A DNA stretch of 64,000 bases from Clusia tigrina (GCA_920105625.2 OV050030.1:78767400-78831399); one strand, 5' to 3'. Counted from the stretch's first letter, positions 1-12,051 are shown. The notes: generated from the letters alone by a model not told the origin. Translations and numbers: made by a program.

Positions 1-755
1 TTTCTTAACGCCGGCCAACCGCTTACGTCGATGGTCCTCACACACAACCAGTACCATTCCAATGCTGATCCTCTTAGCAGTTGGTAAAAATCTCTTAAAA
101 CCGCTGACCAAGGCACCCCATACTGGGCTTGCAAATGTTCCAGGCGGAAAATAAATTCTTCTACTGACAGCCCCTCGGTCTTACCGTCAAATACTATGCC
201 CCATTTATCTATCTTCACTTCTCTCTGTGTCACCTCCCTTTGACCATTCGAAACCCTTCTACTATCCCCCCGTCCTGGAAACATGTTTCCTGCAGATGCT
301 GGGTCTGATATGCCCCCCCTCGTTCTTCGCTCTCTACCCCTTCTCTCTACAGGCTGGCTGTCATTCGCTGACAAAGCTTGGCTTCTCGTATGAAGCCCCC
401 CTATTTGTTCCTGCATCTTTTGCTGGGGTCTCACCATCTCATTTATCACTCTCATCAGCTCAAGGTGATTGGCTCTAACCGTTTCCATTATTCTACTGGA
501 CTCGACGTCCAATGCCATTCTATAGGTGTTGTGGCTCTCCAGGAGCATCAGATTTATAGCCGACCTATATTCACTTGGAAGCTCATTCTGCACTTTCGCC
601 TCTACCTCCACAGATCTCTTGGGTACTGCCCCAGTTCTACTTCGTTGCCCTCCCGCCACTTCTTCCTCCCCTCTTGGGGGTGAGTGTTCTAGTGACATCT
701 CTCTACTTTTTGTGTTTTCTTCCCTTTCGTTTCTCTTTCCACATCTCAAGTGCAT
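1..755 (-). CDS. Gag polyprotein, 5' part (copy A, cut by window edge)
   Basis: The frame starts at an ATG at 755-753 (minus) and stays open to the window edge, about 251 codons. It is the same protein as the plus-strand gag at 21038-22147. A basic, glutamate-rich N-terminus is followed by the start of the capsid-like region with W-x-W and DVSGWPALR motifs. Gag would form the virus-like particle of the element. I see no frame break in the part present; a poly-G run near 303-310 has the same length as in the other copy although its bases differ. No terminus can be given. Confidence 0.6.
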   Translation of the reverse strand, partial: MHLRCGKRNEREENTKSREMSLEHSPPRGEEEVAGGQRSRTGAVPKRSVEVEAKVQNELPSEYRSAINLMLLESHNTYRMALDVESSRIMETVRANHLELMRVINEMVRPQQKMQEQIGGLHTRSQALSANDSQPVERRGRERRTRGGISDPASAGNMFPGRGDSRRVSNGQREVTQREVKIDKWGIVFDGKTEGLSVEEFIFRLEHLQAQYGVPWSAVLRDFYQLLRGSALEWYWLCVRTIDVSGWPALR

Positions 756-1536
756 TCCTTTTTCCACTACCTATTTACCTAAAATAAACTTACGACTTAA
801 TAATAATAATTATTATAACGATAACAACAATAAAAAGAAACAATTATTACACTACTAACTCAATACCAGTATAATTATTATTTTCCTTTTCAATTAATCT
901 TAAGAGGAGGGTTAGGATTTGTTGAGATCGGTGACCAATCAGTACTTTACTATCACCCGTTGGAATTGTGGTAGGTGAGTGGTTTTATCCTAAATTTCAC
1001 AAACATTCATTATCTACAAGCACTTTCTTTCAGTTTCTCTCTCGCTAGGACCCCTCTTGATGCTATTATGAATGAATTTTATGTCACAAGCCACCAACAG
1101 TTTGCCTCTTGAGAGGGAATCCTGCATGTGGACTGCTTCCCCTTCCTACACCTCATAATCGGCAAGTGCAATTGAGTGGGTGCACCGCCATCACCAAGTC
1201 ACTTGAACCCATTACCGTGCCTAGAATTACGATCACACTTTCTTCTCCCGTCCGCATTCATACCAAGCCTGTGCCTCTCAATGATCACTGGTGCCGATGC
1301 TATCGGATATTTCTTTAATTATCCACGCCATCTTTATCAACGATCATTACGAAGCACTACCTATTTCTGTCGACAACACAAATTACCCCTGCCCTTACTC
1401 ATCACGCTATTAGAGCTCAATCACTCTTGCCCCAAGCCGCCATGAGCCAGACAACGGTAAACCCCTGACGACAGCCATTTTTTTCTTTCATGCACTACTT
1501 ATCCTAATACAAAAATGTTCGTTCTAATTTTTTTAG

Positions 1537-1547
1537 ATTGGGCGCCA
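1537..1547 (-). promoter_or_regulatory. Primer-binding site, tRNA-Lys type
   Basis: Three bases inside the LTR the minus strand reads TGGCGCCCAAT. TGGCGCCCAA is the core of insect tRNA-Lys primer sites. The match beyond about 10 bases is poor. Confidence 0.6.
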
Positions 1548-1550
1548 TTC

Positions 1551-2972
1551 TGTTACGTCCCCATGGTCATCATACCTATTCTACGTTTATTATTTATTTT
1601 TGATACCACTCACCTCTCCACCGGATTCCTCCGTCCCGATCAGCCTCTCCTCATCCTCCCCCTCCTGTCTCCACCTTAGCCTACCATAATTTATTTATTT
1701 TTTTATACAAACACACACTTACACAGATAATTACTACGGCCTCCACTAAGCTGCGTATAGGCTGCCTAATTCAGGCAACAAGGCCTAACTCAAACCCCGC
1801 TTTCGCTCTACCTCTATCTACTCTTAGGAGCTCCCTCGACCAGTGTAGGCTATTCTTACCGAGCGCGCCACCGCTACGCTCTGTTGAGACCGTATCACAC
1901 TTTCCTAACGCCTTAAACTAATTCATAGATTCTACTCATTAACAGAACAAATAAAAACTTTATGCTTTACATCCAACAAAAAGAAAACTTAAATAAAGAC
2001 GTAAATAAATACTTATATTTAGGAACTTATGCTTATCTTAATACGCTGGACTTATCTTTATTTTTGCCGCTCTGGGTATGAGCAGTCTGGTCTTCAGCGG
2101 TCGATCCGTATCCATTTACTTCCCTTATAATCGGGAAGAATTTGAAAAATTGATGACTATGTAATTCACCTTCTACTACACTTTTTATACAAAGTCGAAG
2201 CAACTTTCTTACTTTTCTAATTCGACGACAATGAAAGGAAATCGAAACACTTTTTTTACGCAGCATTAAACAACTTCAATACCATTTCTATTTAATTTAA
2301 TAATTCTATATACTTAATTTATTAAAATATCGTATTCCCGCGTTTTCAACACGACAATAGCACAGACATTCTCACAAAAAAAAATGCCCTTGATTTAGAT
2401 GAAGATAGACGAATCGAACGACAACGACCGTGAATTTTACTTTACTTCTAGCCATGCAGAATCTGACTGCTCTCTAAAAATTTTCCGCATTACTTACTGA
2501 CTACTTTTCACTATCCTATCCACAACCTGTCCGTCCGTCTCTGTCCCACTCACTAAGCATACCCCCTGGCAACAGCTGTGCTTTGTGGGTCAACCAACCA
2601 TTTCAAGGACAGTTACTAACCTTTCATCATCACTTTTCTTTTTCTTCTCCTTTTCTTTACCAACTCGCACTCACGTATTTATCCCACACTAACACTCGAT
2701 CCACCCACACATGCACCCATATTAGACCAGCTCTCGCGTATTAAAAGATCCCCTCCACTCAACCTGAGCTTTCAACGCAAAAGCTGTCTAATCCTCTCAC
2801 ACCAAAAAAAAAATAAACAAAAAGTAATGATATAAAATCTCTCCCATATACATACATATATACTCGTATAAATATACATATTTACATAAAGATTACCAAC
2901 CGGAGTAAGCAGACACTAAACCGAACAGTCATCTGATGCACCAAATAAGGTAGCAGCCAGCTGATCGTAACA
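1551..2972 (-). repeat. LTR (5' LTR of copy A)
   Basis: On the minus strand it starts TGTTACG at 2972 and ends CGTAACA at 1551, a perfect 7-bp terminal inverted repeat of the TG..CA type. It is near-identical to 18916-20388 and 26074-27651. It retains the about 105-bp segment (2108-2225) that the plus-strand 5' LTR lacks. The four bases outside it (rc GTTG at 2973-2976) cannot be matched to a partner because the other end is outside the window. Confidence 0.88.
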
Positions 2973-3885
2973 CAACATACTCTTCGAATCAAAAATTAAT
3001 CCTCTAGAAATCATATATCAACTTTTACCCGCCAAACTAAACAAATGTATTATCCTCGCTAACGCTTCCACCATGGTCATTTCAACCATCTATGATAGAT
3101 ACAAGCCTACACTACTTCACCAAAACAGCCAACCCCCCCATTAATATTCAAAAGACTATTCTCTGAACTAATAGACTCTCTACACTCCTACATCTTTCTT
3201 TTTACAGACGGGTCTAAATCACAATCCGGCTCATCGTTCAGTATCACAACAAAGAACACGGTAGTAAATCAAACTCTTCTCCCGCCATACTCCTCAATCT
3301 ACTCTGCAGAGACAATAGCCATTTTCAATGCAATAAAATGAATTATAAATAAACCAAACCGCTATGCCATTTGCACAGACTCGTTATCTAGCATAGATTC
3401 AATTCGTAACCTCTCTAATAAATCATTCTAAGCCACAGCAATTAGACAAATGCTAAAAATAAATTTCGCTCGAATCAAGATAATCTGGGTACCTGGTCAC
3501 TGTGGTAATGAAACTGGTAATGAAACTGCTGACAAAGCAGCAAAAGATGCATTTAGTCTCCTCTTAATTTTCCACCCCAACTACAACTACTCAGACATAA
3601 AAAAATTTATAAAAAATCACTTTGAATCAAAACGTATATCCATTTGGAATCAGACCAACCAGCACTACAAAACTATCAACCTCTCAAGAAACAATCTAGA
3701 CGACTTCGGTTATTATAAATTCGACACCCTTTTAACCCGTTCTGCTTTCTCTAAATTAATTAAACTGCGCCTGGGTCACACCCTGCTTACCCATAAACAC
3801 CGTTTTGATAAAAGCTCTTCAACATGTCATTTCTGCAACTCTAATCAGCCCATCTCAATCATACATATCCTAACTTAATGTACAT
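2973..3885 (+). pseudogene. LINE ORF2 C-terminus, RNase H domain (I/jockey-like), decayed
   Basis: A single frame from about 3200 to 3875 reads an RNase H domain: TDGSK (catalytic Asp at 3207), SAETIAIFNAIK (Glu), CTDSLSS (Asp) and WVPGHCGNE, then ADKAAKDA. A cysteine-rich C-terminal tail with LGHTLLTHKH and CHFCNSNQ follows. This order is typical of the end of ORF2 in RNase H-bearing LINEs. The frame is broken by stops at about 3339 (TGA) and 3429 (TAA). The upstream 2973-3200 may be the end of the reverse transcriptase thumb, but I cannot name motifs there. It abuts the copy A LTR directly, so the LTR element probably inserted into or next to it. Confidence 0.72.
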
Positions 3886-5700
3886 TCTTCAATAATCTAA
3901 GAATTCAAATTTTCCAAAACATAAGCCTCACTAACATCCTTTCACTATCTAACCAAGTCAACATCAATGCAATAATCAATTACAACAATATATTACATTA
4001 ACAATATATTACATTAACAATATAATCAACCCCACTCTATATACTCATACTAATTATACATTTTACACTCATCTCCTCCCATCGATACTTATGTACTCCC
4101 CTATATTAATAATTAAGTTAGATTAAGGGCTAGTAGCTATAGCTTCAGAACATAAATTTTATATTTTATTTTACATAGGATATAAGCAGTTAATAAATAA
4201 AATAAAATAAATGTACTATGTATGTATGTACATATGTATGTATATTGAATATTTTTAAACCAAGGAGCAATATTAGAAATTCCCTATTTTTATAACAAAT
4301 TTATGTTTTTACACTAACGCCATTTGAAATACTACAACGGGCAACTCAATACATCACTCGTCTTGACGTGGAGACTTGGGTTATGGAAACTATAAAAAAG
4401 TGCAAAACCTTCTTATTGCTTCGTGCTTCTTTATGAGTGTGAACTTGTCTTTGAATGTGTGTTCACTTATACAGGAAATACTTTGAATGAAATAATCTTT
4501 TTTTACCTATATTCGCGAATAATATTTGGAACTTCTTTCAGTTTTATTTTCTAATTTTTTGCTGTCATAAATTCTTTGTTTCAACTGCATGCTTTTTATA
4601 TAGTATAATATATTAATATATTTTCATAATTTATCATATGTTAAATTAATGGTTATGCTTTTTTATATATGAAATATGTATGTATACAACCATAGTTAAA
4701 AATAAATCACATATTTTGACGTACATGCATGCATATGGAATCGATCAACAACATATATCTAAAATAAGTTAATTTACATATATTTTACGTTAATTATAAA
4801 TTTTGCATGTATGTTTGTACATACATATATTAAATTCCAACAATTTATTGATGGACTAATATAAGATATTTTTAATAGAATTAAGTAAATATATACAACA
4901 TAAAATAGTTCGACTAATTGAAGTTATATTTACATTCAAATCTATGGCATTTACTTTGACGTTCTGATTTTGCTTTTTCCACATTAAAAAATAAAATTTA
5001 CAATATGCAAACTATTAATTTTTTTTAAACTTTTCGAGTATGCAAATTTGTTCTTGCTATAATCAAATTATTCATATTATGTGGAATTCTAAAAGATGAC
5101 TTAAATCCTATGAAATTTGCTGACCTACATTCATAGTCGTGTAGAATAACAATTTTAATTGTCTTCTTTCAAAATACACATACACAAACTCTATCGTTGC
5201 TTATAAAAAGTGTGTATGTGCATTTCAAGAAGAGAATTTCAATAAGCTTATTTCGTAAGCTTAAAAAACCCAAAACAAATTCACGCCACCAAGCAAGAAG
5301 TATATTGTGTGTGTGTAAAAAATATTAATTGCGTAGCGCAACACAAATATAAAATCTGAAAATTAAATAATAAAAAAATAATTTAATAATTTCACATATT
5401 AATGATTATTTTATTAGTCCAATATTAAGAATATTTTCATATTTAATATTGGAACTAATTTTATCAAATACTTTTATTATAATATTTTATTATACTTATA
5501 ATAGGCTAACAATCTGCCGAATCAAATTACACAGAAAAACTAATCATAAGAAAATTGAAATTTGCTTTAAAAGTCTCATTCCACTTGAACAATGTGTAGG
5601 GAGATTTTTTATAAACATTTGATTCTTATAAACATGCTGCTACTAGTTTCTAGCACCATGTTTTAATACTAGAGGGGTGATTGTCGCATATTCCTAATAT
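3886..5700. other. AT-rich noncoding stretch, nothing assigned
   Basis: Very AT-rich DNA with short TATGTA/ACATA microsatellite runs (for example 4215-4245 and 4808-4830) and no frame of note. I see no repeat ends, tRNA or coding signal here. Confidence 0.6.
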
Positions 5701-6023
5701 CCCAGTAAAAAATTTCGGATCGCTCGCAAAAAGGAGGAATAACTGAACGCTCCATTATTACTCCTTTTCGAACATAAATGGATCAAATTGTCAGCTCTCA
5801 TTCACTTTCCTCTGTTACTTCTTTTCTTGTTTGGTTCTTTGCTAATATCTCGCTTCTTCTGTGTTTTGTATTGGTTACCGTCATAAAGTAGTTGCACTTT
5901 CGTTGAGAGGCAAGATATTGCGTAGTTTATGTTTTAGCACTGAAGAAACACCCGATACAACAAATTGAAGAGTTCAAGAAGTGAAAAATTGAAATTAAAA
6001 TTAAACTCGAAATAACCAGCAAG

Positions 6024-6443
6024 ATGGGAGAGAATTTCGAATTTGTGCCTGTTTATTCAGGAACCACGGGTAAGATGTTTTATTTAATGGAAATTATTGC
6101 ATTCGAGGTACATATATTACATTAATACATTTTTAACTGTCCTAATTGCAGATTTAGTCGATACAACCGAAACGTTGGCGCATATTAAAAGTTAATTGGA
6201 ACGGGTCGAAGCGAAAGATCGCCCTAAAAAGTTACAGGTTTTTTAATTACTATTTGTTTCGTAAGATTTTAATTATTTTGAAATAAATTTTTGGTGTTTT
6301 AAGTACCAATTTTCCACTACTTTACAGAAGCCAGGAAGAATACATATACCATCTATCCAGACTATGAGAAATTAATGCGAGAAGCGTTCCGCAAAATCAA
6401 AATGGCCTTCTACAGAAAGACATGTGCCCAAAAGCAGCAATAA
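6024..6443 (+). CDS. Candidate small spliced gene, 66 residues, function unknown
   Basis: I do not recognise this protein. The proposed exons are 6024-6069, 6152-6190 and 6328-6443, 201 bases in all. The ATG at 6024 sits in a good insect context (AGCAAG before it). Intron 1 (82 bp) is canonical, GTAAGA to TTGCAG. Intron 2 (137 bp) needs a weak donor, GTTAAT at 6191, and ends TTTACAG; without that splice the frame stops at TAA 6193. The third exon gives a clean 38-codon tail that is basic and aromatic, containing DYEKLMREAFRKIK and ending CAQKQQ before TAA. The phases agree across both junctions. There is no signal peptide, membrane segment or zinc motif. It lies inside inverted repeats at 5701 and 6824. 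Codon use and transcript evidence are unavailable, so existence as a gene is uncertain. Confidence 0.42.
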
Positions 6444-6616
6444 TTAAAATTAATTATTTTTTTATATTCAAATATTAACTATACGAGTATAATGCTTTTT
6501 GCCAATTTTGAATTGAATTATTTTTCTTATATATAAGACTAGAATTAGCTAGAATTATACCATTATGTTCTTTCAATTTTGTATACAAACATTTAATATG
6601 CAGAATAAGCAATAAT

Positions 6617-6730
6617 CGTTCTCATTTTACTCGCGTACTATGAATAAAAGATCGTTCCAATATTACTCGCGTAGGAACTCTAACCGAGCGCTCCAATATT
6701 ACTCGCTTAGGAAGTCAAAACGAGCGCTCG
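6617..6730 (+). repeat. Three to four subterminal tandem units, about 36 bp each
   Basis: Units start at 6617, 6652 and 6689 with CGTT/CGCTCC-A-TATTACTCGC and a partial fourth begins near 6725. The same motif occurs once at the other end (near 5748). This looks like an array of subterminal binding sites of a DNA transposon. Confidence 0.55.
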
Positions 6731-6824
6731 CTAAATACATGAGCTCTAGAACAATAGGGAGCGATCAATGCCTCGCATTGGATCGATCCATGATTGCTCC
6801 GAGAGCGATCAATTTTTTACTGGG

Positions 6825-7815
6825 GTATACTGTTTGCACATACTCACTCAGTTAGGTGTGCCCTGTATTCACCATTAATTCGCAAATGAAATCAACATAT
6901 CGATAGATTCCGTTGATTTTGACAGAGTATGCAACACATAACTTATTACAAGGATTTTTAATTTTGAGAAGTCATCAAATACTAATCTCTGAATTACAGA
7001 ATGTTTACAAAGTACACAATAAATGAACTAGACGAATGTTGAATAAATTATACACGAACAATTAAATTGAATATTAAGTACATACGTATTTACATACATA
7101 TGCATGTGCGAAGTATATGTCAGGTGTTGTTGTATATGGTTTATAACTGGAACTTTTTTTCAATTTCGATAATCAATTGTTGCATTTCTAAATTCATGTT
7201 AGTCTTTCTTTTGTACACATAAGGACCACTTTCTCAGAATACACAGAGTACATTAACAGAACAAATTCCAAAGAAAACAGCATGATAGAAGACTAGTAAA
7301 ATAATATAATCGCAGTTCTCTTATTTACGACCATTCCTGATAGATTCTTGGAAAATCCTTGGCATATACATTTTAGTATTTTATTGTCCATATATTCATG
7401 GTAATGGTTAATTTGGAAATCCCATTGCCGGCTGCTCGGATATGAAAGCCTGCAAAATGGTGACAATTTTTGAATGAATGGAATGCAGGTATTGTGTGAA
7501 GGATCAATTTTTAAATGCCAAACAACTTTCCAGAGATTTAAAACATCAATAAAATAAATGCAGTCAGACAAAAACCTTTTTGTAACTTAAAATAATGCAT
7601 CTGCAATTAAAATAAACTACATATATATGGACATATGTATACTCGTACAATTAGATGCACATAATTTTCATTATTATTATTATTCTTAACAGTTTATTTA
7701 TAAAATAAATTTTATATATAAACTAATGATTTGGGCACTAAATACTGAGGTTTTCAGCCAATAATTTTAAATATGTAATTTATGTATAATACAGTAGTTT
7801 GTAAGTATATAATGC
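6825..7815. other. Unassigned AT-rich DNA
   Basis: About 1 kb without a supported gene. A 92-codon open frame on the minus strand (7293-7571) has no motif that I can name and is not called. Confidence 0.5.
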
Positions 7816-7816
7816 C

Positions 7817-9130
7817 TTAAATTTTTACTAGTATATTTTTGTAATAGATTTGACATTTTTTTAAAATGTTAATAAAGGCTGTAATGCTATATAGTGTTAT
7901 TTCTTTTAATGAACCTGTTATATTATTGAGGTGTTGTAAGGTAGTGGGGATGCAGTCTTCAATAAGGTGTATTGTTGTGGCTGGTTGAATGTTGCAGAGA
8001 AGGCATAGAGAGGTATGCGTGTTTTCCAGTAGGTGTTGATGTGTTAATAGTGTGTGTCCCATTCTAAGCCGCGTATATTTCTGGATGTGAATTTTTGGGC
8101 AATCAGGTGGAAATGTGGGTGTAGCTTGTTTGTAGTGATGTGAGTAGTTTGACCTTTTCTTTTTCCATTCGTTAGAATAAAAGTGGCATATTGCTTTTGC
8201 ATAGTCGGATCAGTTGTAAGTTTATTGCAGATGTATTTTATCAGCAGTATGATGTATTCATCAGTAGTATGGTTAATTTTTATTCCGATATGGCTGGGAA
8301 TCTACATTAGTTTTAATTTGTTGTCGTGCGTTATCAGGATATCACGAATTTTGGAGATGGTAGAGTTTTGATTTTGTATGTTTTCAACGGCTTTAATTGT
8401 GGAAAGTGAATCTGTGCATATAATGTGTTTGCCGCGTAAGGTTCCATATTTATTAAGGGCGTAAGCAATTGCTTCGGATTCTGCTGTAAATATAGAGGAA
8501 TGGTGCATTAGGCGTGCTAGCTGTATTACTTCCAGATTTGCATTTATCACTGCATATGCAGTGCCGGATGAGGTTTTAGCAAAGAGAATTTACGTTGTAT
8601 ATTTTCTTTGGTTTTAGATCCGCCCGTGTATATACATAAATGACCAGTTAGAATAGTTATTAATTGTTTCTCGGGAATGTGCCAAATATGTATCAGGGGA
8701 TGTAGAGTTCTTAGGTAGATGTTGTAACCATTTTAAAATGCAATGTTTTTTTAACATCCAGTTTGTTTTGTAGGGTATACTCGTACATATGTGTCATTTC
8801 TGGTTTCACTATAAAGTGTCGTGCTGATGAGATTAAATGTTGAAGGTAGTTTGGTAACAATTGACATCATGATTTTGTGTGTCAGTTTGGCAGTCTGAAT
8901 TTTAAGTCTATGTTCGATTGCCAGCAGTTCGGGTTCTGTAAACATTTTGGGTATTAGTGTTGAACGGAAAGTGCCTATGCTGTATCGTGCAGCTGCATTA
9001 TAGACTGCCTGTAATGGTCGCATATTTATTTTTGATGTGTATGTCCGTAGATGTGGAGAGCATAATCGATTTTAGAAACAATAATTGCTTTTACAATTTG
9101 TGTGTTGGAATGATAACTGGCTAGACATGA
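7817..9130 (-). pseudogene. LINE ORF2 C-terminal part (RT end plus RNase H), decayed
   Basis: Read on the minus strand from about 9130: a reverse transcriptase C-terminal segment (RPLQAVYNAAARYSIGTF, then ELLAIEHRLKIQ), then an RNase H domain with IYTGGSK near 8620 (the usual catalytic TDGS Asp is Gly), AESEAIAYAL (Glu) and ICTDSLST (Asp), and finally the cysteine-rich tail LGHTLLTHQH and CLLCNIQ. The frame changes several times and has stops. It is the same type of element as the plus-strand remnant at 2973-3885 (compare LGHTLLTHQH with LGHTLLTHKH) but a different copy in the opposite orientation. It stops at about 7817 without a visible poly-A tail. Confidence 0.7.
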
Positions 9131-9297
9131 ATTTTGAAATTTTGCGTATAGAATAAACTTTCGAAAAATTTTGATTACCAATATACATACATGTATGTAC
9201 ATACTTCATATAAATAGACAAAAACATTTATTTGTAATTAAAATAATGAATCTGCAATTTATAATATTTGCTATATATAAAATACATAATTATATAC

Positions 9298-9324
9298 AGT
9301 ATATCAAGTAATTGTTTACACTAT
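9298..9324 (+). repeat. Tc1-type terminal repeat (solo)
   Basis: TACAGTATATCAAGTAATTG continuing to TTTACACTATG resembles the terminus of the Tc1-like elements at 9508 and 41241. It is in direct, not inverted, orientation to the copy at 9508. Confidence 0.5.
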
Positions 9325-9504
9325 GAAAAAAAATCATAATTTTTCTTTTATTCTTTTAAAAAAAAGTAAGACTTTTTTTTAGTTATTTTTTTTCATATTT
9401 CATTTAATTCATGTGTTTACAACCAAATACAAAAAAATTCAGCGCATAAAAACAACAAAAACAACGAAAATATACCAAAAACAAAATAATTCAAAAAATT
9501 TTAC

Positions 9505-9700
9505 TGTCAAGTAATTGTTTACACTACATCAATTTTTTTTAATAAAAGTAGAGGAATATTAATACTAAAACAATTTCAATACTTTGTGTGGCCACCTTTA
9601 GAATCCCTAACAGCTTTTAATCTTCTTTTCATTGAATAAATTAAATTCTGCATGTCGTATGTATCAGGAATATTGTTCCATTCTTCTAATATACATATAC
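9505..9700 (-). pseudogene. Tc1 element end: terminal repeat plus transposase C-terminus
   Basis: 9508-9534 is a Tc1-like terminus (ACTGTCAAGTAATTG then TTTACACTAC). Just inside, the minus strand from about 9695 to the stop at 9576 reads EEWNNIPDTY ... SMKRRLKAV ... SKGGHTKY, the standard C-terminus of Tc1 transposases, which cut and paste at TA sites. Only about 40 residues remain. The catalytic core is absent. Confidence 0.78.
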
Positions 9701-10600
9701 GATTTCAATTGTTCACTGTATGTACTGTATCATGTACATATCCAAACATTTCTGTACCCGAAACTGCGTATGGGTAGGTATGGATAATATCTATGTATAT
9801 ACGTATATAAATCCAGGTATAGGTACATATGTGACACGTGTATATAAATTATGGTGTTTTCAAATTTTATATCTAAACGTTGCACTTCCGAGTACATTGA
9901 CGCTGAATAATCCAAACTCCATACCAAAGCCAATATACAGAAATTCCTATCATTGCTCTCTTGTGTGAGAATCAACATATTCAAGTGTATGGCAAACACA
10001 TTGGAAAAAAGCAATCACGAGGCAGCCGTGAATATATATCAATCATTCTTGTATCAAACACAATAGCCATACACATGGTAATTGTTGTTGTTTGCATATT
10101 CGTATGAATAATAGTTATTAGTGTGTGTATGCTCACTGCAGAAACGAATGGTTTGAAATAGAAATTTTTATTTTCTGGTTTTTCGGGCTTTCGGTAAAAC
10201 ACATAAGAATAAATTTTCTATATGGCAACGATTTTTTATATAGAAAGTAGGGCTTAAAACAAGGCATTTGGGATTTAGCGAATAAAAAAATGTTGCCTTG
10301 TCATGAGAAAGCATAATGCGTGTATATTAGAACACTTGACAATATAAAATAAATATGTATCCATAGAAAATATTTTACTTTTGAATATTTTATACATTTA
10401 TGAAATAGGAGTGTAATATTTGCTCCAGCTATATAGTATATTTTAGTTATTTTTTAGTTGATATATTAATAAAGTGCAACTACTGCATTCTTCTTTAACT
10501 TGGCTGTGTAATTGCCAACTGCTCCATTAATCTTAAAATGTGCACAAGGAATTAAATTCTCAGTGAACATAATCTACTCAACCCAAATTCAAGCTGCAGA
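9701..10600. other. Unassigned DNA
   Basis: No supported gene. Open frames on both strands around 9720-10200 are short and overlapping, with AT-driven composition. Confidence 0.5.
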
Positions 10601-10611
10601 TGGCTTCAGAT

Positions 10612-11128
10612 TTATCATCCAGTGCCGGATATTTCATGCGAAAACCAATATGAATATTTTTTATTAGTTTTGGTTACACAGGAGACAACTCTTTGTTGTT
10701 TTAAATGTCTTGTGTGACAGATGGATAATATGTCTCCAAATATTTTAAAATCTTTTTGGCAGATCTGGAAAAATATATATGAAAGATTTTTAAGGAGAAG
10801 ATTTGGTGTGAAGTTTTTTCCTTCATGAATTTTTCTGTATCTATGTAAGTGAAATGAGCCAAAGTCAGGTTGCACAGTTAAACTTTTTAAGTCTAGCCTC
10901 CAAACTGTAACCCGCAAAATATCGCGAAGCAGCAGCTTCTGCATTTGGTTTTTCAGTGCTATTGTGATTAACTGTCATTTCGTCGTGAATATTACAATTG
11001 ACAAAATTGTGGGGAAGTATCCATAGCTTATCAATAATTTGGTCATATGATACAGTTTTGGCATCCGATATCAAGGAGAAGTTCCAGTCCAGATTAGTAT
11101 CATGATCATCGTTGCAGTTAGTATTCAA
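10612..11128 (-). pseudogene. Possible decayed transposase C-terminus (THAP/P-like), weak
   Basis: The minus strand has two overlapping open frames (11128-10865 and 10944-10615). The first contains AAASRYFAGYSLEARLKKFNC, which resembles the conserved AGY-x(3-5)-KL element near the C-terminus of P/THAP9-type transposases (compare EYVAGYIIRKLKL in the P element at 14511-15080). Nothing else is recognisable and the frame breaks right after it. This is a suggestion only; it may be random open frame. Confidence 0.22.
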
Positions 11129-11421
11129 TAAGAATGACTGTGTGACGATTTACATAGATAATAATAATAATTAGTTATATACGAGTACATTTAAAAAATG
11201 AAGTAAAATAAATACATTTATATTATTTACACTTATGAAAAATCGAAATCTACCTATCATGATTATCGTTGCAGTTAGTATTCAACAAAAATGACTGTGT
11301 GACGATTTACATAGATAATAATAATAATTATCAATAAATAATTATATACGAGTACATTTAAAAAAATGAAATAAAATAAATACATTTAAATTTTTTACAC
11401 TTATGAAAAATCTAAATCTAC
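11099..11421 (+). repeat. Imperfect tandem duplication, unit about 158 bp
   Basis: 11099-11253 is repeated at 11257-11421 with a few substitutions and a small insertion. Both units share GTTGCAGTTAGTATTCAA, the (ATA)n run, ATACGAGTACATTT and the closing AAATCTAC. The first unit includes the start of the weak minus-strand frame described above. Confidence 0.8.
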
Positions 11422-12051
11422 GGTTCCTGGATACATTTAATATTATACGCTGCCGATTAAGAACATTTGTAATATTATATATCTGAATAACATGTGTGCA
11501 GGGGTTAACAAAGTCGACTTGGCTGAATGTTTCTTTTCCTACAGTAGCTCAAAAACATGTACACACATAAAACAAACTATGAAAATACAGTCTAACATTC
11601 ATAGCTCTGGGTAATAAAATTGTTGCATTTTTTCGATTTTTTAAGAACAGAAACTAATTACGAATTTGACACTATACTAATTGCCAAAAATGATGTAAAA
11701 TGTAATTTTTTGCAATTATGAATTTGAGTTTGTTATTATTATAGACATAGTAATTGTCATTTATATATGCAATGTGTAAATTATGCGCTTAATATATGAT
11801 TTTTATTGATTAGGTACATATGTATGTTACTAACTTTATTCATAAAGGATTAAGTAGTAAATTTATCAGTAAACAAGAGGGTATGCGCGATACTAGCCAC
11901 GACATTGACAATATATTGTCTTTGCTAATGCCTCGTCTTCAATTATTATCATTGAAATTCGTTTTCAGAAATAAAGAAAAAAAAAATAACATACCCACAT
12001 TCAAATACATACAAACATATGCATGCCTTAAACCTTCAAGCAAACATTCGC
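11422..12051. other. Unassigned DNA left of the P element
   Basis: No gene supported. The 91-codon open frame at 11820-12095 crosses the P element terminus and is not credible. Confidence 0.5.

Larger units (their letters stand above)
1..2972 (-). mobile_element. Osvaldo/Ulysses-like Ty3/gypsy retrotransposon, partial copy A
   Basis: This is the reverse complement of the 5' part of the element at 18916-21793: one complete LTR (1551-2972), a leader with a primer-binding site, and the first about 250 codons of gag, cut by the left window edge. Its leader is about 140 bp longer than that of the plus-strand copy, because it keeps a stretch around 1330-1500 that the other copy has lost. Its LTR lacks about 90 bp near the 3' end that is present in the LTR at 26074-27651. 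The family call rests on the long LTR (about 1.4-1.6 kb), a tRNA-Lys-like primer site and the gag style; the clade is an inference. Confidence 0.88.
5701..6824. mobile_element. Inverted-repeat-bounded element carrying a small spliced gene candidate
   Basis: The left end begins CCCAGTAAAAAATT and continues to GGATCGCTCGC. The right end, read as reverse complement from 6824, begins with the same CCCAGTAAAAAATT and then GATCGCTCTCG. So about 14 terminal bases are perfectly inverted and the GATCGCTC block is shared a little inside. Subterminal repeats follow: CGCTCC-ATTATTACTCC near 5748 on the left and three related units on the right. The flanks show no convincing target duplication. The interior contains a candidate three-exon gene (6024-6443) instead of a recognisable transposase. 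It could be a non-autonomous DNA transposon that has picked up a gene, or a chance arrangement around a real gene. Confidence 0.5.

Noticed and set aside
227..858. Plus-strand frames at 227-858 and 1109-1445
   Set aside because: They are the antisense of gag and leader of the minus-strand retrotransposon; the sense reading has clear gag motifs.
6024..6443. Naming the small spliced gene as a sex-determination factor
   Set aside because: Only its small size and repeat-rich setting are suggestive; I have no homology evidence and do not assign the name.
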